Under the pieces are notes generated by a model. The model had not been told where the DNA came from. It ran no database searches and was given only the letters and a program-made list of their open reading frames with translations. DNA of 64,000 bases, taken from assembly GCA_021775425.1 (NCBI GenBank), contig JAJFHX010000022.1:62001-126000 (forward strand), written 5' to 3'. Shown here in pieces: positions 33,245-42,833 of the stretch (positions are counted from its first letter, which is position 1; each line of letters starts with the position of its first letter). Origin of the DNA: Hyphomicrobiales bacterium (GTDB taxonomy: Bacteria > Pseudomonadota > Alphaproteobacteria > Rhizobiales > HXMU1428-3). The position numbers and the translations under genes are program-made.

Positions 33245-34654
33245 CTAATCAATCACCGTCCCAGCCATGTCAGTTGAGATAATCGCAACGCCATATCCGT
33301 CAAGCTCGAAATACCCATCAAACGGCGCGCGAACCACCCGCTCGCCTGTGCCGTTGTCCACTTTGATCATATCAGTGCAAGCCTGCAGCGCCTCATCCCA
33401 GTCTTCGATATAGATCGTTTCTTTAAGCCGGGAAGTGTTCACAAATACGCCGCTGATGCGTCCATTTTCGCCATAAGCAATCAAACCGTCAACAGTCGGC
33501 TTCTCTTGCCGGTGCGCAAAAAAGCAAACTTCATCACCATAGCGCACATGCTGCACAAATATCTGTTTAATCAGCGCCGCAACTGTTGGCTCACCCTGAA
33601 TAGACAACAACCCATAAGCATCACCGTGCCCAATTGCCGTCCAGCGCATTTCAAGTTCCGCCCCGCCGCGGATCAGATGAATGAGAGCAGAAGCATAAAA
33701 CGCCCCGCCAAGTAAATTCTGGTTCACACCAAGGGTGTAATAATGCTCATGATGAGCAATGGTGTTTAACTCACCGCAGACATTCAGAATATCCCGGTTT
33801 TGTAACAAGCGGGCGACACCTCTTGCCCGGGCTTCATAACTTGGCGTTTGCGCCATCAGCAAATCTTCAAGCATCTCCCCATTTGGCGGGTCAGGAGCGC
33901 CCCACATTTCAAGGTCAAGCGTTTCACTCGGCACAGCCGGTCGCCAGTCCCCATAACGGTGCCAGGATACAAAACCGATTAAATCATTATCAACATAAGA
34001 AACAAGCCTGACAATCCAGTCCATCCAGTAAGACCGATGCGTACCATCAATCGCCGGCCCGCCAATCATCGCTTTGGCGCCGTTAAGGTGTGGCCTGAGT
34101 ACTTCATGAATGGAAAGCGCAACTTCCTCATAAATACGTTGATACATTTCATAGGTCAGATCACCACCGATTATCAGATTATTCGGCTCATTCCACACAC
34201 ACCAGTACCAGTCCTTGACAACATCACCGCCCCATTGCTCAACACAACCCCAGACAACCTCCCGGCAACGAGCCGCAAATATTTTGATGTGATGATCATT
34301 GTCATAGGGCGGCGGAAATTTAGCAAAGGTCAGCATCGGCTTCGCTCCCGCATCAAGCACACCCTGAATATAAGCAACAAACCCCGGCCAGTCTTTAAGC
34401 GGATGAGGCACCGGCTGGTCAAATACAAATATTCGAATAACGGCAGTATCCATCAAACGAATGCGGCGCGTTAATTCATCTCTGTAATTTCCGGTTGAAA
34501 GATGCCACCACCCGTCAATCTCATTGAACCCATAGCGCAACTGCATGTGCTTGCCTCCATGCCGCAACGCCTTACTCTTTAACAGAGAAGCACTGTCAGT
34601 CCGGGCAACACCGGCACCGCTTTGTTGCTTGGTTATGGGAACATGATTGGTCAC
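33245..34654 (-). CDS. Cytoplasmic GH39-like glycoside hydrolase
   Basis: A 469-residue TIM-barrel protein. Glu156 in WCVWNEPNN is the expected acid/base and Glu295 in VCGELNT the expected nucleophile of clan GH-A, and the spacing fits GH39 (beta-xylosidase and alpha-L-iduronidase). No signal peptide is seen, so it acts in the cytoplasm or without export. It starts at GTG 34654, 11 bases after the last glycosyltransferase gene, with GAGGAG further upstream; an internal ATG at residue 37 (MQLRYGFNEIDGWW) may be the real start. Sharing an operon with glycosyltransferases suggests it trims a glycan made by them. Confidence 0.72.
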   Translation of the reverse strand: MTNHVPITKQQSGAGVARTDSASLLKSKALRHGGKHMQLRYGFNEIDGWWHLSTGNYRDELTRRIRLMDTAVIRIFVFDQPVPHPLKDWPGFVAYIQGVLDAGAKPMLTFAKFPPPYDNDHHIKIFAARCREVVWGCVEQWGGDVVKDWYWCVWNEPNNLIIGGDLTYEMYQRIYEEVALSIHEVLRPHLNGAKAMIGGPAIDGTHRSYWMDWIVRLVSYVDNDLIGFVSWHRYGDWRPAVPSETLDLEMWGAPDPPNGEMLEDLLMAQTPSYEARARGVARLLQNRDILNVCGELNTIAHHEHYYTLGVNQNLLGGAFYASALIHLIRGGAELEMRWTAIGHGDAYGLLSIQGEPTVAALIKQIFVQHVRYGDEVCFFAHRQEKPTVDGLIAYGENGRISGVFVNTSRLKETIYIEDWDEALQACTDMIKVDNGTGERVVRAPFDGYFELDGYGVAIISTDMAGTVID

Positions 34655-34665
34655 GGTTAATTCTG

Positions 34666-35718
34666 TTACTCCTCAATAATCTCGATTAATCTGGCAAGGC
34701 GCACTTCAGGCGTATGCAGCTTTGCAAATTCTTTGCGAATGCCATGCACAATATCAGCATAATAGTCTGGCCGCTCAAGCACATCCTCAATGGTCGAAGA
34801 CGCTTTGTCTCCGCTAAGCACAAGCTCCAGGGCCGCATCCCCAAAAACATCTTTCACATATTGCCTGTCGAGTAAAAACAGCGGAATCGTCCCCCCGGCA
34901 ATGGTCTCAAACGTCCGGCAGGTCACCATGTGAAGATGCTCAAACAAAGGGCGGTATATAACCGGGTTAAAAACACCTCGTTCCATGGTTTCAATCACCT
35001 TGGCAAATGGAACTGGTGGTAATGCCTCTACATCAAGCCGTTTCAAATAATCCCGGTCGACATAATAATTATCTTTAATCTCCTCCCATTCCGTCCATTC
35101 AAGCGGTGCATCCCAGCCTTCACCAACAAGACCGATCCGCCCCGCTTTGTGGCGAACTGGCTCAAGCGCGTGCAAAACCTGCGACATGCCATGCCAGCGA
35201 AACTTAGTATGCCCGACATAAATCATGCTGTAATCTTTAGCGCTGAAGTCAAACGGTGTTTCCCATGTTTTGTCATAAATATGAAAAAAGAAAGACTTCA
35301 CATTGGGCCGTAACGGACGCGGTGTCGGCTGGTAAATTTTGGAGGTAAGGCTGTCACAAAATTCAATCCAGTCCCGGCTTTCCTTTTCAGTTTTGTGGTT
35401 ATAATCGCCAGCATATTCAAGCGGGTCATTGTAACAACCGTCACAATCAATCACCACCCGGCGCTCAGGCGGAACAGCTTCAAGCAACCGCACCCAGTCA
35501 ACCCGGTCGCCGAATTGCAACTGTGTTGTCCACTCAACCACAAAAACAATCGCATCGGCGCCGTTCAAATCCTGTGAATAATCAAGCGCAAATGTCGGGT
35601 TCGCCGGTCCGTAAATAATGACCTCATGACCCATCGTTTCCGCAGCGCGCGCATATCCCTTAAGGTCAAGCATGCTGCCGGCATTTTCATAGCCCCAGTA
35701 AACGAAAACGATTTTCAT
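34666..35718 (-). CDS. Glycosyltransferase, CgeB-like (paralog 1 of 3)
   Basis: A 350-residue GT-B-type protein. The N-terminal half starts MKIVFVYWGYENAGSM and includes VVIDCDGCYNDPLEY; the C-terminal half has YRPLFEHLHMVTCRTFETIA, then GGTIPLFLLDR, which resembles the donor-binding region of Glyco_trans_1_2 family proteins (R.FE..A.G pattern). It matches the two genes upstream in size and motif order, so all three come from duplication. No membrane segment. Donor and acceptor are unknown. It is separated from paralog 2 by 131 bases. Confidence 0.72.
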   Translation of the reverse strand: MKIVFVYWGYENAGSMLDLKGYARAAETMGHEVIIYGPANPTFALDYSQDLNGADAIVFVVEWTTQLQFGDRVDWVRLLEAVPPERRVVIDCDGCYNDPLEYAGDYNHKTEKESRDWIEFCDSLTSKIYQPTPRPLRPNVKSFFFHIYDKTWETPFDFSAKDYSMIYVGHTKFRWHGMSQVLHALEPVRHKAGRIGLVGEGWDAPLEWTEWEEIKDNYYVDRDYLKRLDVEALPPVPFAKVIETMERGVFNPVIYRPLFEHLHMVTCRTFETIAGGTIPLFLLDRQYVKDVFGDAALELVLSGDKASSTIEDVLERPDYYADIVHGIRKEFAKLHTPEVRLARLIEIIEE

Positions 35719-35849
35719 GGCATTTCCTCAACACAATTGCAGCAATAAAAGAATATAAAATATAATATTCAGTAGCTTATCTCTTATTCATTCCCGTTAC
35801 GGTTAAATCGCCAAAACATCAGCTCCCCCTCAAGAGAGGAAGTCATAGC

Positions 35850-36974
35850 TTAACTTTCCAGCAGGCTGACAAGTTCCTCCAGGCGATGGTCATATGAGTG
35901 ATGCGCCCGAAGGTGCTGTCGAACGTCACTCACAAGCGAAGCATAATAATCAGGTCGTTTAAGCGCATCTCGAATTTTGTCCGCTATTTCATCCCTGTCA
36001 CCTTGCAGGACAAGCGCCTTCCCCGCCGGGCCGTAAACGTCCACTGCATGTGCCTCATCCAGCATCAGCAGGGGTATGGTATCCGCATAGAAAATTTCAA
36101 AATATTTCAGGGTAAGATGGCGCAGATGATGCAGCACAGGTCGCTGTGTAAATATATTGATCCGGGCGGCACTCATGGTGGCAACCACTTCATTATACAT
36201 TACCGCAGTTGAAACATCGATATCGAGTTTCTGAAGCCATTGAGGATCAGAGCGGAACGCTTCCTCAGGCCCGGCTTCTGGTCCCTCTGCCGGTGGCGCA
36301 TCCCACCACAAACCTATAAACGCAATCGCTTCAAGGTCGGATCGCATGACCTCTATCGCCGGCAGCACTTGCTCTGAAATCTGCTGCCACCGCCACCAGT
36401 TATGGCCAATATGCAGAATGTCCCATTTCTTTTGAAGGCTTTGCCCTTTAGAAGAGAATGCGGCTTGCTCCATTTCAAGCGTCGGGTCATATCCATAAAA
36501 AGCGAGCGCCTTCTCTCGCCTGTGATCAATCTTCAACCCGGTCTCTTCAGTCTCAACAGCAAAATTGTTCAACTTCATCATTGGCTTGGCAATTTTGTCT
36601 GAAAGCGCGTGATAAAACTCAATCCACTCATCATGCTCGCCAACACTGTTGTGATTGCGATCATACCCATCCAGATAAACAACCGGGTTATACATCCCAT
36701 CCATATCAAGAATGAGCCTGTCGTTGCGGGAAAAGCGATTGAGTAAAGCAACTTCCTGCAAAGGGTTGACCCTGTAAAGTTCGGATTCAAACAAATAAAC
36801 CACTTTGTCAAACTGTTCGATCCGGGTGGAGAAATCGAGATCCGGTAAATAGTCTAAAGGCGGACCGTAAAGCGCGACCCTGTGCCCGAACGACTGCGCC
36901 ACGCGCATATAGTCCGCCACAGCATGGGTATTCCCGGCATTGCCCCGATGTTTCATCACAAACAGGATATTCAT
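35850..36974 (-). CDS. Glycosyltransferase, CgeB-like (paralog 2 of 3)
   Basis: A 374-residue protein with the same plan as its neighbours: an N-terminal half with LILDMDGMYNPVVYLDGYDRN and a C-terminal half with QRPVLHHLRHLTLKYFEIFY, then ADTIPLLMLDEAHA. The segment DILHIGHNWWRWQQ matches MIYVGHTKFRWHG in paralog 1 and MYVGSNWQRWHQ in paralog 3. Start ATG shares one base with the stop of paralog 3 (TGATG). Here the usual R.FE arginine position is Lys-Tyr (KYFE), which may alter donor binding. Confidence 0.72.
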   Translation of the reverse strand: MNILFVMKHRGNAGNTHAVADYMRVAQSFGHRVALYGPPLDYLPDLDFSTRIEQFDKVVYLFESELYRVNPLQEVALLNRFSRNDRLILDMDGMYNPVVYLDGYDRNHNSVGEHDEWIEFYHALSDKIAKPMMKLNNFAVETEETGLKIDHRREKALAFYGYDPTLEMEQAAFSSKGQSLQKKWDILHIGHNWWRWQQISEQVLPAIEVMRSDLEAIAFIGLWWDAPPAEGPEAGPEEAFRSDPQWLQKLDIDVSTAVMYNEVVATMSAARINIFTQRPVLHHLRHLTLKYFEIFYADTIPLLMLDEAHAVDVYGPAGKALVLQGDRDEIADKIRDALKRPDYYASLVSDVRQHLRAHHSYDHRLEELVSLLES

Positions 36975-38104
36975 CAGTTCACTCCGGAAATTTTCATGCC
37001 GTTATAAAGCGCTTCAAGCTCCTTAAATCTCTGAGTGTACGAATGGGTTTGTGCGAGGTGTTTTCGTGTTTTTAAAACTGCATCCCAGTATTTCACCGGG
37101 TTTTCAAATGCGTCAGCTAAATGATCAGCCAGCTTGTCATATGTGGTCACAAGCGGCAGCGCATCAGAACCATAAATCTTTTTTACAAAGTCTTCTTCGA
37201 GCATCAGCACCGGGAGCGTGTCAGCATAAAAAGTCTCAAAACTGCGCCCGGTGACAAATCCCAGTTTTTCAAATAATGGCCGGTGCAAAACCGGAGCAAA
37301 CAGACTATACCCCTGAAGGGCGGCAACTTCGTCATAACGCACGCCGTCATAATACCCAACACCTTCAGCCTCAAGAAACTCAAGGTCGGTATCAACGCCC
37401 ATGATCCCCTTTTCAACCGCCCAGTCTGGCCGCCAGCCCCAGTCCCAGCCAAAAAGCGCAGGGGGGCCGATTTTTTCTTTTAAAGGGCTGTAGACTTCAA
37501 GTAACTGGCGAACCTGATGCCAGCGTTGCCAGTTGCTGCCAACATACATCACCCCATAAGGTTTTGCTTCAAGCCCGTTGTCCCCATCAACTTCGCGCCA
37601 CGAAGCTGCCGCTTCTTCAGCCGTTTCATAATTTTTAACAATCGCCGTTTCATTAAACCCATGAAACAAAAAAGAGTGCACGTCCTCGCGAAGTGGATTT
37701 AGGCCGGGCTGTAAAATCTGTGGGGAAATCGCCTTAATCGCCTCTTCCCATTCCCAGCCTAAATGTCCGTCAAATTTTTCAAGGTGATTAAAATCATGCT
37801 CAATCAATATGGTGTCATTATATTTGCCCCAAAGGTCAATCACCATGCGTTTTTCTGGCGGCACGCCATCAAGCAGCTTAGCAAGCCCAGGCATATCCGG
37901 AATGTCCGTTGGCACCTGGATAATAAAAAATGCCAGATCAACATCAGAGAACTCAGATGAGAAAGGGAGCGATGGCAACTCCTCGTGCGCCTCACCATAG
38001 ATAGAGATTTCATGGCCAAGCGCCTCGCCTGCCCGGATGAATTTTTCCACGCTGGAAACGGACCGTGTCCATGGGTCAACAGAAGTGACAATCAGCAATT
38101 TCAA
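36974..38104 (-). CDS. Glycosyltransferase, CgeB-like (paralog 3 of 3)
   Basis: A 376-residue protein, again GT-B-like: MVIDLWGKYNDTILIEHDFN in the first half and HRPLFEKLGFVTGRSFETFY, then ADTLPVLMLEEDF, in the second. Starts at TTG 38104, overlapping the stop of the epimerase gene (TTGA), so it depends on translation of that gene. It is the first of the three transferases in the operon SDR-GT-GT-GT-GH39. Likely adds a sugar supplied by the SDR enzymes nearby; the sugar is not known. Confidence 0.72.
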   Translation of the reverse strand: MKLLIVTSVDPWTRSVSSVEKFIRAGEALGHEISIYGEAHEELPSLPFSSEFSDVDLAFFIIQVPTDIPDMPGLAKLLDGVPPEKRMVIDLWGKYNDTILIEHDFNHLEKFDGHLGWEWEEAIKAISPQILQPGLNPLREDVHSFLFHGFNETAIVKNYETAEEAAASWREVDGDNGLEAKPYGVMYVGSNWQRWHQVRQLLEVYSPLKEKIGPPALFGWDWGWRPDWAVEKGIMGVDTDLEFLEAEGVGYYDGVRYDEVAALQGYSLFAPVLHRPLFEKLGFVTGRSFETFYADTLPVLMLEEDFVKKIYGSDALPLVTTYDKLADHLADAFENPVKYWDAVLKTRKHLAQTHSYTQRFKELEALYNGMKISGVN

Positions 38105-39099
38105 GAGACATCTCCTTTAGCAAGCGCTTCTGTTTCTCTGGCATAAACTTCACGAGCCTTAATGATAGTCTGCTTCAACCCCTCCGCAAAACTTGTTCGC
38201 GGTTCCCAGTTAAGAACGGCTTTGGCAAATTGAATATCAGCCTGAACTGAGCGTTGTTCTCCAGGCCGGTTCGGGGCATAGTCAATTTGATACTCACCAG
38301 CCTCCTGCCCGGGACCATAACCAAAAGCAGTTGTCACATGCGAAGCCAGCTGGTTAATCGAAAGCGAACGCCCGCTGCCAAGGTTGATAATTTTTCCAGC
38401 CGCTTCTTTTGATGTGAGCGCCAGCGCCCAGGCTTCGACAATATCACCAATATAGACAAAGTCTCTTGTCTGTTCCCCATCGCCAAAAATCATCAGCGGT
38501 TCACCGCGCAAAATCTTGCCGCTAAAAATTCCAAGCACACCCTGATAAGGATTATCAAGCGCTTGCCCCGGGCCAAACACACTGAACATCCGCAAAGATG
38601 TCACATCAAACTGAAACCCAATGTCAGGCCGCTCAGCCGTTGAATGGACATAGCGCTCCGCCGCGTGCTTGGTAATGCCATAATAAGAATCAGGTTTGCA
38701 GGGTTCGCTTTCAGGAGTAGGGACATTGCTGGTGTCACCATAAGCTGTCATTGAGCTGGCGTAGAGCAGGCGCGGCACTTTATATTTCACGCAAAGCTGC
38801 ACGATATTGAGTGTGCCCTCAACATTTGTCCGAAGATCAGCAACTGGATTGCTGAAAGCGCGGATGATGGAAACCTGCCCGGCTAGGTGGCAGACAGCAT
38901 CAATGCCATCTTTAAATACAGGTTCAACTTCATCAGGCTTCAATACGTCGGCATGAACATAAGAGGCCCCAGAAGGTACATTATCACGTGAGCCATTATA
39001 TTCATTATCAACCACAATGACCTGATGCCCGTCAGCCAGAAGTTTGCGGCTTAAATGCGTACCAATAAACCCGGCACCACCCGTAATCAGAACTTTCAT
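38101..39099 (-). CDS. NAD-dependent nucleotide-sugar epimerase/dehydratase (SDR)
   Basis: A 332-residue extended SDR. GGAGFIG (7-13) binds NAD; the catalytic Tyr140 and Lys144 are in YYGITK; the sugar-binding half has NPYQGVLGIFSGKILRGEP and FGDGEQTRDFVYIGD. It is of the UDP-glucose 4-epimerase type but the exact activity cannot be told. It is the first gene of the glycan operon on the minus strand, and its stop overlaps the first transferase. It diverges from the second epimerase gene across a 500-base gap. Confidence 0.88.
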   Translation of the reverse strand: MKVLITGGAGFIGTHLSRKLLADGHQVIVVDNEYNGSRDNVPSGASYVHADVLKPDEVEPVFKDGIDAVCHLAGQVSIIRAFSNPVADLRTNVEGTLNIVQLCVKYKVPRLLYASSMTAYGDTSNVPTPESEPCKPDSYYGITKHAAERYVHSTAERPDIGFQFDVTSLRMFSVFGPGQALDNPYQGVLGIFSGKILRGEPLMIFGDGEQTRDFVYIGDIVEAWALALTSKEAAGKIINLGSGRSLSINQLASHVTTAFGYGPGQEAGEYQIDYAPNRPGEQRSVQADIQFAKAVLNWEPRTSFAEGLKQTIIKAREVYARETEALAKGDVS

Positions 39100-39599
39100 G
39101 AAATTTCATCCCTCACAATTCAACCTTAAGTGCCAATAGCCTGAGAGCAATCTGTCAGTTTCCCTAACTCAATCGCCTTTCAAATTTGTGACACGGAAAT
39201 CATTTCACGTACACAACAATAATCTAAAATCAAAGCTCAAAGCGCTTTAAATTGAACAATGTAAATAAACACACACCAATCACTAGTTTGATACGAACCA
39301 ATAAACAGCAATCCGTCGCTGTTTTTTGCATTGAAAAAAGAAAAAAATGAAACACCAGAATAGCGTCAGAAAATTGTGACATGATTGCGCAAAAATGCGG
39401 AATAAATCACCGAAATGACACTATTTTTCTACCCAACCATATTTTTAATATGTCATACTCCACGCTGACTTTTCGCAACTTTCTGTGTGGTCAGAATGGC
39501 CAGTAGAATGTGTCATGAAAGCGGTGTTCTCCGGGGCATGAATTCGATATTTTTTCACGAATTCAGATCATGACCAGCTAAGACCTTGGAGAATATAAA
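39100..39599. promoter_or_regulatory. 500-base divergent promoter region of the glycan genes
   Basis: AT-rich, no credible gene. Six TGTCA/TGACA pentamers occur (39153, 39189, 39377, 39416, 39451 and 39511), four of them as GTGACA or GTGTCA forms, which could be regulator half-sites. An exact inverted repeat TGAATTCG (39539-39546) with CGAATTCA (39558-39565) lies 34 bases before the start of the epimerase gene at 39600, in its probable leader. TTGGAGAA precedes that start. Confidence 0.5.
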
Positions 39600-40634
39600 A
39601 TGCGTTCAAAGCGAGTGCTTGTTACAGGTGGCGCAGGGTTCATCGGCTGCAACACAGCCCGTCATTTTGCAGAGCGGAACTGGCACGTCAGTGTGCTTGA
39701 TGACCTCTCAAGAGAAGGCACCGATAAAAACCTAGAATGGCTGGGGCAAAACACCACGTTCGATTTCGAAAAAACAGACATCCGCGATCAGCGAGCAGTT
39801 GAAAGCGTCTTTAAAGATAAGGAGTTTGACGCTGTCATTCATCTGGCTGCGCAAGTCGCTGTGACAACCTCAGTCACTGACCCAAGAACGGATTTCTCCA
39901 TCAATGCTCTTGGTACATTCAACCTGCTTGAAGCCGTGCGTCGCCATTGTCCGGAAGCCGTCTTTCTCTTTGCCTCAACCAATAAAGTATACGGTAAAAT
40001 TGAAAGTGCAACATATGACCTGATGGGCAAGCAATATGCCTACACCAATCGCCCGCACGGCATAAACGAGCAGGAACCCCTTGACTTCCTCTCACCCTAT
40101 GGTTGCTCAAAAGGTGCTGCCGACCAGTACACACTCGACTATGCCAGAATCTACGGCATCCCGGCAGCTGCCTTCCGGCAGTCCTGCATCTATGGGCTTC
40201 GCCAGTTTGGGGTTGAAGATCAGGGGTGGCTTGCATGGTTTGCCATCGCCTCAATTCTTGGCAAAGACATAACAATTTTCGGAGATGGCAAACAGGTTCG
40301 TGACGTCCTCCATGCAAGTGATCTGGTGCGCGCATATGAAGCCGCCATTCTCAACCCGGACAAAATAAAAGGTCAGGCATTTAATGTCGGCGGCGGGCCG
40401 GCAAACATGCTCTCCCTGCTCGAGCTGATTGAGAAACTGGAAACAAGACAGGGAAAGAAAATAGACCTCAAATGGGATGACTGGCGCCCCGGTGATCAGC
40501 GGGTCTATGTCAGTGATATTCGCAAACTTGAAACAACGCTGGATTGGAAACCGGAAATTTCAGTCGATGAAGGCGTTGACCAGTTGCTCGAATGGGTCGA
40601 GCAAAATCGTGACATGTTTGCCGGAATAGGCTGA
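39600..40634 (+). CDS. CDP-paratose/CDP-tyvelose 2-epimerase-like SDR
   Basis: A 344-residue extended SDR. GGAGFIGCNTA (10-20) binds NAD. FASTNKVYGK (about 124-133) and SPYGCSKGAADQYTLDY with Tyr167 and Lys171 are characteristic of CDP-tyvelose 2-epimerase (RfbE-type) rather than GalE; RQSCIYGLRQFGVEDQGW also fits. The enzyme inverts C2 of a CDP-dideoxyhexose, but members also act on other nucleotide sugars. No CDP-glucose dehydratase is nearby, so its real sugar may differ. It is followed after 286 bases by the UDP-glucuronate decarboxylase gene; that gap shows nothing clear. Confidence 0.82.
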   Translation: MRSKRVLVTGGAGFIGCNTARHFAERNWHVSVLDDLSREGTDKNLEWLGQNTTFDFEKTDIRDQRAVESVFKDKEFDAVIHLAAQVAVTTSVTDPRTDFSINALGTFNLLEAVRRHCPEAVFLFASTNKVYGKIESATYDLMGKQYAYTNRPHGINEQEPLDFLSPYGCSKGAADQYTLDYARIYGIPAAAFRQSCIYGLRQFGVEDQGWLAWFAIASILGKDITIFGDGKQVRDVLHASDLVRAYEAAILNPDKIKGQAFNVGGGPANMLSLLELIEKLETRQGKKIDLKWDDWRPGDQRVYVSDIRKLETTLDWKPEISVDEGVDQLLEWVEQNRDMFAGIG

Positions 40635-40920
40635 TGATACTGAGAGGCACCGGGGCGGGATCATTCATGGCCCGTTCATTGCAAACCAGCAATAGCGACG
40701 CCTTATAGAAAGATTTTTAAGTGAGAGCTGTGAGCAATAACACAGCGCAAATAAACAGAGCAGGTTAAAAAAGAGAGAACAGTTTTATTGAGTGAGTGAC
40801 AACATTTTTAAGGCTCAAAATTACAAGCCGGAGCAAAATTTAAAATTCCGAAACGGATTTGAATGAGTGGCAACGTATCAATGAGCTAAAGACAAATGGT
40901 TGAGGCCGTAAGGAGGCAGT

Positions 40921-41934
40921 ATGCTTAAGTCTAAATCCATCCTTGTTACCGGGGGTGCCGGATTTCTCGGCTCTCATTTGTGCAGTCGTTTATTAGCAGA
41001 TGGCCATCAGGTTCTCAGCCTTGATAATTATTACACCGGCCAGCATAAAAACATTGCAAAACTGCTCAGTAACCCAAACTTCAAGTCAGTAAATCACGAC
41101 ATCTCAGAACCTTTTTTTGAAAAAGTAGATGAGATTTACAATCTTGCCTGTCCGGCTTCGCCAGTTCACTACCAGAAAGATCGCATCCAGACCATGAAAA
41201 CAAGTGTCATTGGCGCGATGAATCTGCTCAACCTGGCCAGGAAACACAATTGCCGTATTTTTCAGGCCTCTACCTCAGAAATCTATGGCGACCCGGAACA
41301 GCACCCGCAACAGGAAAAATATTGGGGCAATGTCAACCCGATCGGCCCGCGCGCCTGCTATGATGAAGGCAAGCGCTGTGCCGAAACCTTATTCTTCGAC
41401 TATCAGCGCCAGTTCGATCTTGAGATAAAAGTCGCCCGCATCTTTAATACATACGGCCCGAACATGCACCCGGATGATGGGCGCGTTGTCTCTAATTTTA
41501 TCGTTCAGGCCCTGAAAGGCGAGCCCATCACCATTTATGGCGACGGCACCCAGACCCGCTCATTCTGTTATGTCGATGATTTGGTTGAAGGTTTCATCCG
41601 CTTGATGAATTCAGCAAAAGACATCACTGGCCCCATCAACCTTGGCAACCCGGCTGAGTTCACTGTGCGCGACCTCGCCACCAAAGTGATAGAGATGACA
41701 GGCTCAAAATCTAAAATAATCTATCTTGATCTGCCAACCGATGACCCAACCCGTCGCCGCCCCGATATCAGCAGAGCGAAAGCAGAGCTAGGCTGGCAGC
41801 CGGTTGTGCCGCTGGAAATGGGCCTGCAAATGACCATAGATTATTTTGAAAAAGAATTGTCAGTCGCCGCAAAAGCGGTCATGTCAAAACCTCATCAGGC
41901 AGACATCACCCCGGTCATCACGGTTCATAACTAG
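40921..41934 (+). CDS. UDP-glucuronate decarboxylase (UDP-xylose synthase)
   Basis: A 337-residue extended [13 protein letters not shown] (11-20), [12 protein letters not shown], and the catalytic ACYDEGKR with Tyr147 and Lys151 are the UXS signature, as are NTYGPNM and SFCYVDDL. It converts UDP-glucuronate to UDP-xylose with tightly bound NAD. AAGGAGG sits ahead of the ATG. UDP-xylose supply fits the GH39-like hydrolase (a xylosidase family) of the opposite operon, so a xylose-containing glycan is a reasonable guess. The C-terminal 20 residues are variable. Confidence 0.92.
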   Translation: MLKSKSILVTGGAGFLGSHLCSRLLADGHQVLSLDNYYTGQHKNIAKLLSNPNFKSVNHDISEPFFEKVDEIYNLACPASPVHYQKDRIQTMKTSVIGAMNLLNLARKHNCRIFQASTSEIYGDPEQHPQQEKYWGNVNPIGPRACYDEGKRCAETLFFDYQRQFDLEIKVARIFNTYGPNMHPDDGRVVSNFIVQALKGEPITIYGDGTQTRSFCYVDDLVEGFIRLMNSAKDITGPINLGNPAEFTVRDLATKVIEMTGSKSKIIYLDLPTDDPTRRRPDISRAKAELGWQPVVPLEMGLQMTIDYFEKELSVAAKAVMSKPHQADITPVITVHN

Positions 41935-42005
41935 CCAATGACTGTCACGCACATTGTACTTCAGGAGAGAATAATCTGCAGTGACAGTTCATGAAGGGTA
42001 TCATC

Positions 42006-42833
42006 ATGGGTGAGCACCAGAACCCATCTGAAGATCTGCAAAATTTACGAGCAGACTATCTAGACCTGATTGAGAACAGCCTCATTGGCCGCCTCAATCA
42101 GGATCCGGCCATGTATAGTGATGAGGATAGTGATGAGGATAGTGACAATGATAGCACTGACGAAGAACCCTCATTAACAGAAACAGGGCGTTACCGTGAA
42201 ACTTACCGCGCCAGAGGATGGGACTGGCCCTTAACAGCCCCTTCAATGATTGGCCACGCCCGCATGACCAACCTGCGACGCGAATGTGAGCGCGTATTAA
42301 GCGAAAACATCGCTGGTGATTTTCTCGAAGCTGGTGTCTGGCGCGGCGGTGCCTGCATCATGATGCGCGCAGTGTTAAACGCATATCAGATCAAAGACAG
42401 AAAAGTGTTTGCGGCAGATAGTTTTGCCGGCACACCCCCACCTGATCAATCCATTGAAGCGGACGCATCCGCCGAATTTCACACCTTTGAGGATTTCGTT
42501 GTCCCGCTGGAAGAAGTAAAAGCCAATTTTAAAAGATACGGCCTGCTTGATAACCAGGTCGTCTTCTTAAAAGGCCCGTTTCAGCAGACCTTGCCGGAAG
42601 CGCCGGTCACACAACTGGCTTTGCTCCGTCTGGATGGAGATACCTGGCAAAGTTCTATGGAAACCCTCACCAGCCTTTATGATAAACTCAACGTTGGCGG
42701 CACACTCATTGTTGATGATTACAATCTGTTTGAAAGCCAGCAACAAGCCGTCGATCAGTACCGGGAAACTCATAATATTACAGATAAAATCATCCCGATA
42801 GATGATTGGGGCGTATATTGGATAAAAACCTGA
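42006..42833 (+). CDS. TylF/MycF-like O-methyltransferase
   Basis: A 275-residue protein. After an acidic low-complexity stretch (about residues 35-58) comes the TylF-type domain: RECERVLSENIAGDFLEAGVWRGG binds SAM, KVFAADSFAGTPPPD is typical, and VDDYNLFESQQQAVDQYRE carries the metal-binding Asp pair. The family methylates sugar hydroxyls of macrolides and also glycans. ATG at 42006 with AGGG at 8 bases is preferred over ATG 41991, which lacks a ribosome site at the right distance. It follows UXS by 71 bases and probably methylates the sugar. Confidence 0.87.
   Translation: MGEHQNPSEDLQNLRADYLDLIENSLIGRLNQDPAMYSDEDSDEDSDNDSTDEEPSLTETGRYRETYRARGWDWPLTAPSMIGHARMTNLRRECERVLSENIAGDFLEAGVWRGGACIMMRAVLNAYQIKDRKVFAADSFAGTPPPDQSIEADASAEFHTFEDFVVPLEEVKANFKRYGLLDNQVVFLKGPFQQTLPEAPVTQLALLRLDGDTWQSSMETLTSLYDKLNVGGTLIVDDYNLFESQQQAVDQYRETHNITDKIIPIDDWGVYWIKT
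42117..42164 (+). repeat. In-frame 12-bp tandem repeat coding for Ser-Asp-Glu-Asp
   Basis: Two exact copies of AGTGATGAGGAT (42117-42128, 42129-42140), then AGTGACAATGAT (42141-42152) and a further diverged unit to 42164. Each adds four acidic residues to the N-terminal part of the TylF-like protein, so the protein length may vary between strains without frame loss. Confidence 0.85.

Noticed and set aside
35850-36974. Pseudogene among the three glycosyltransferases
   Set aside because: All three frames are intact with overlapping starts; only the motif change in paralog 2 is odd.
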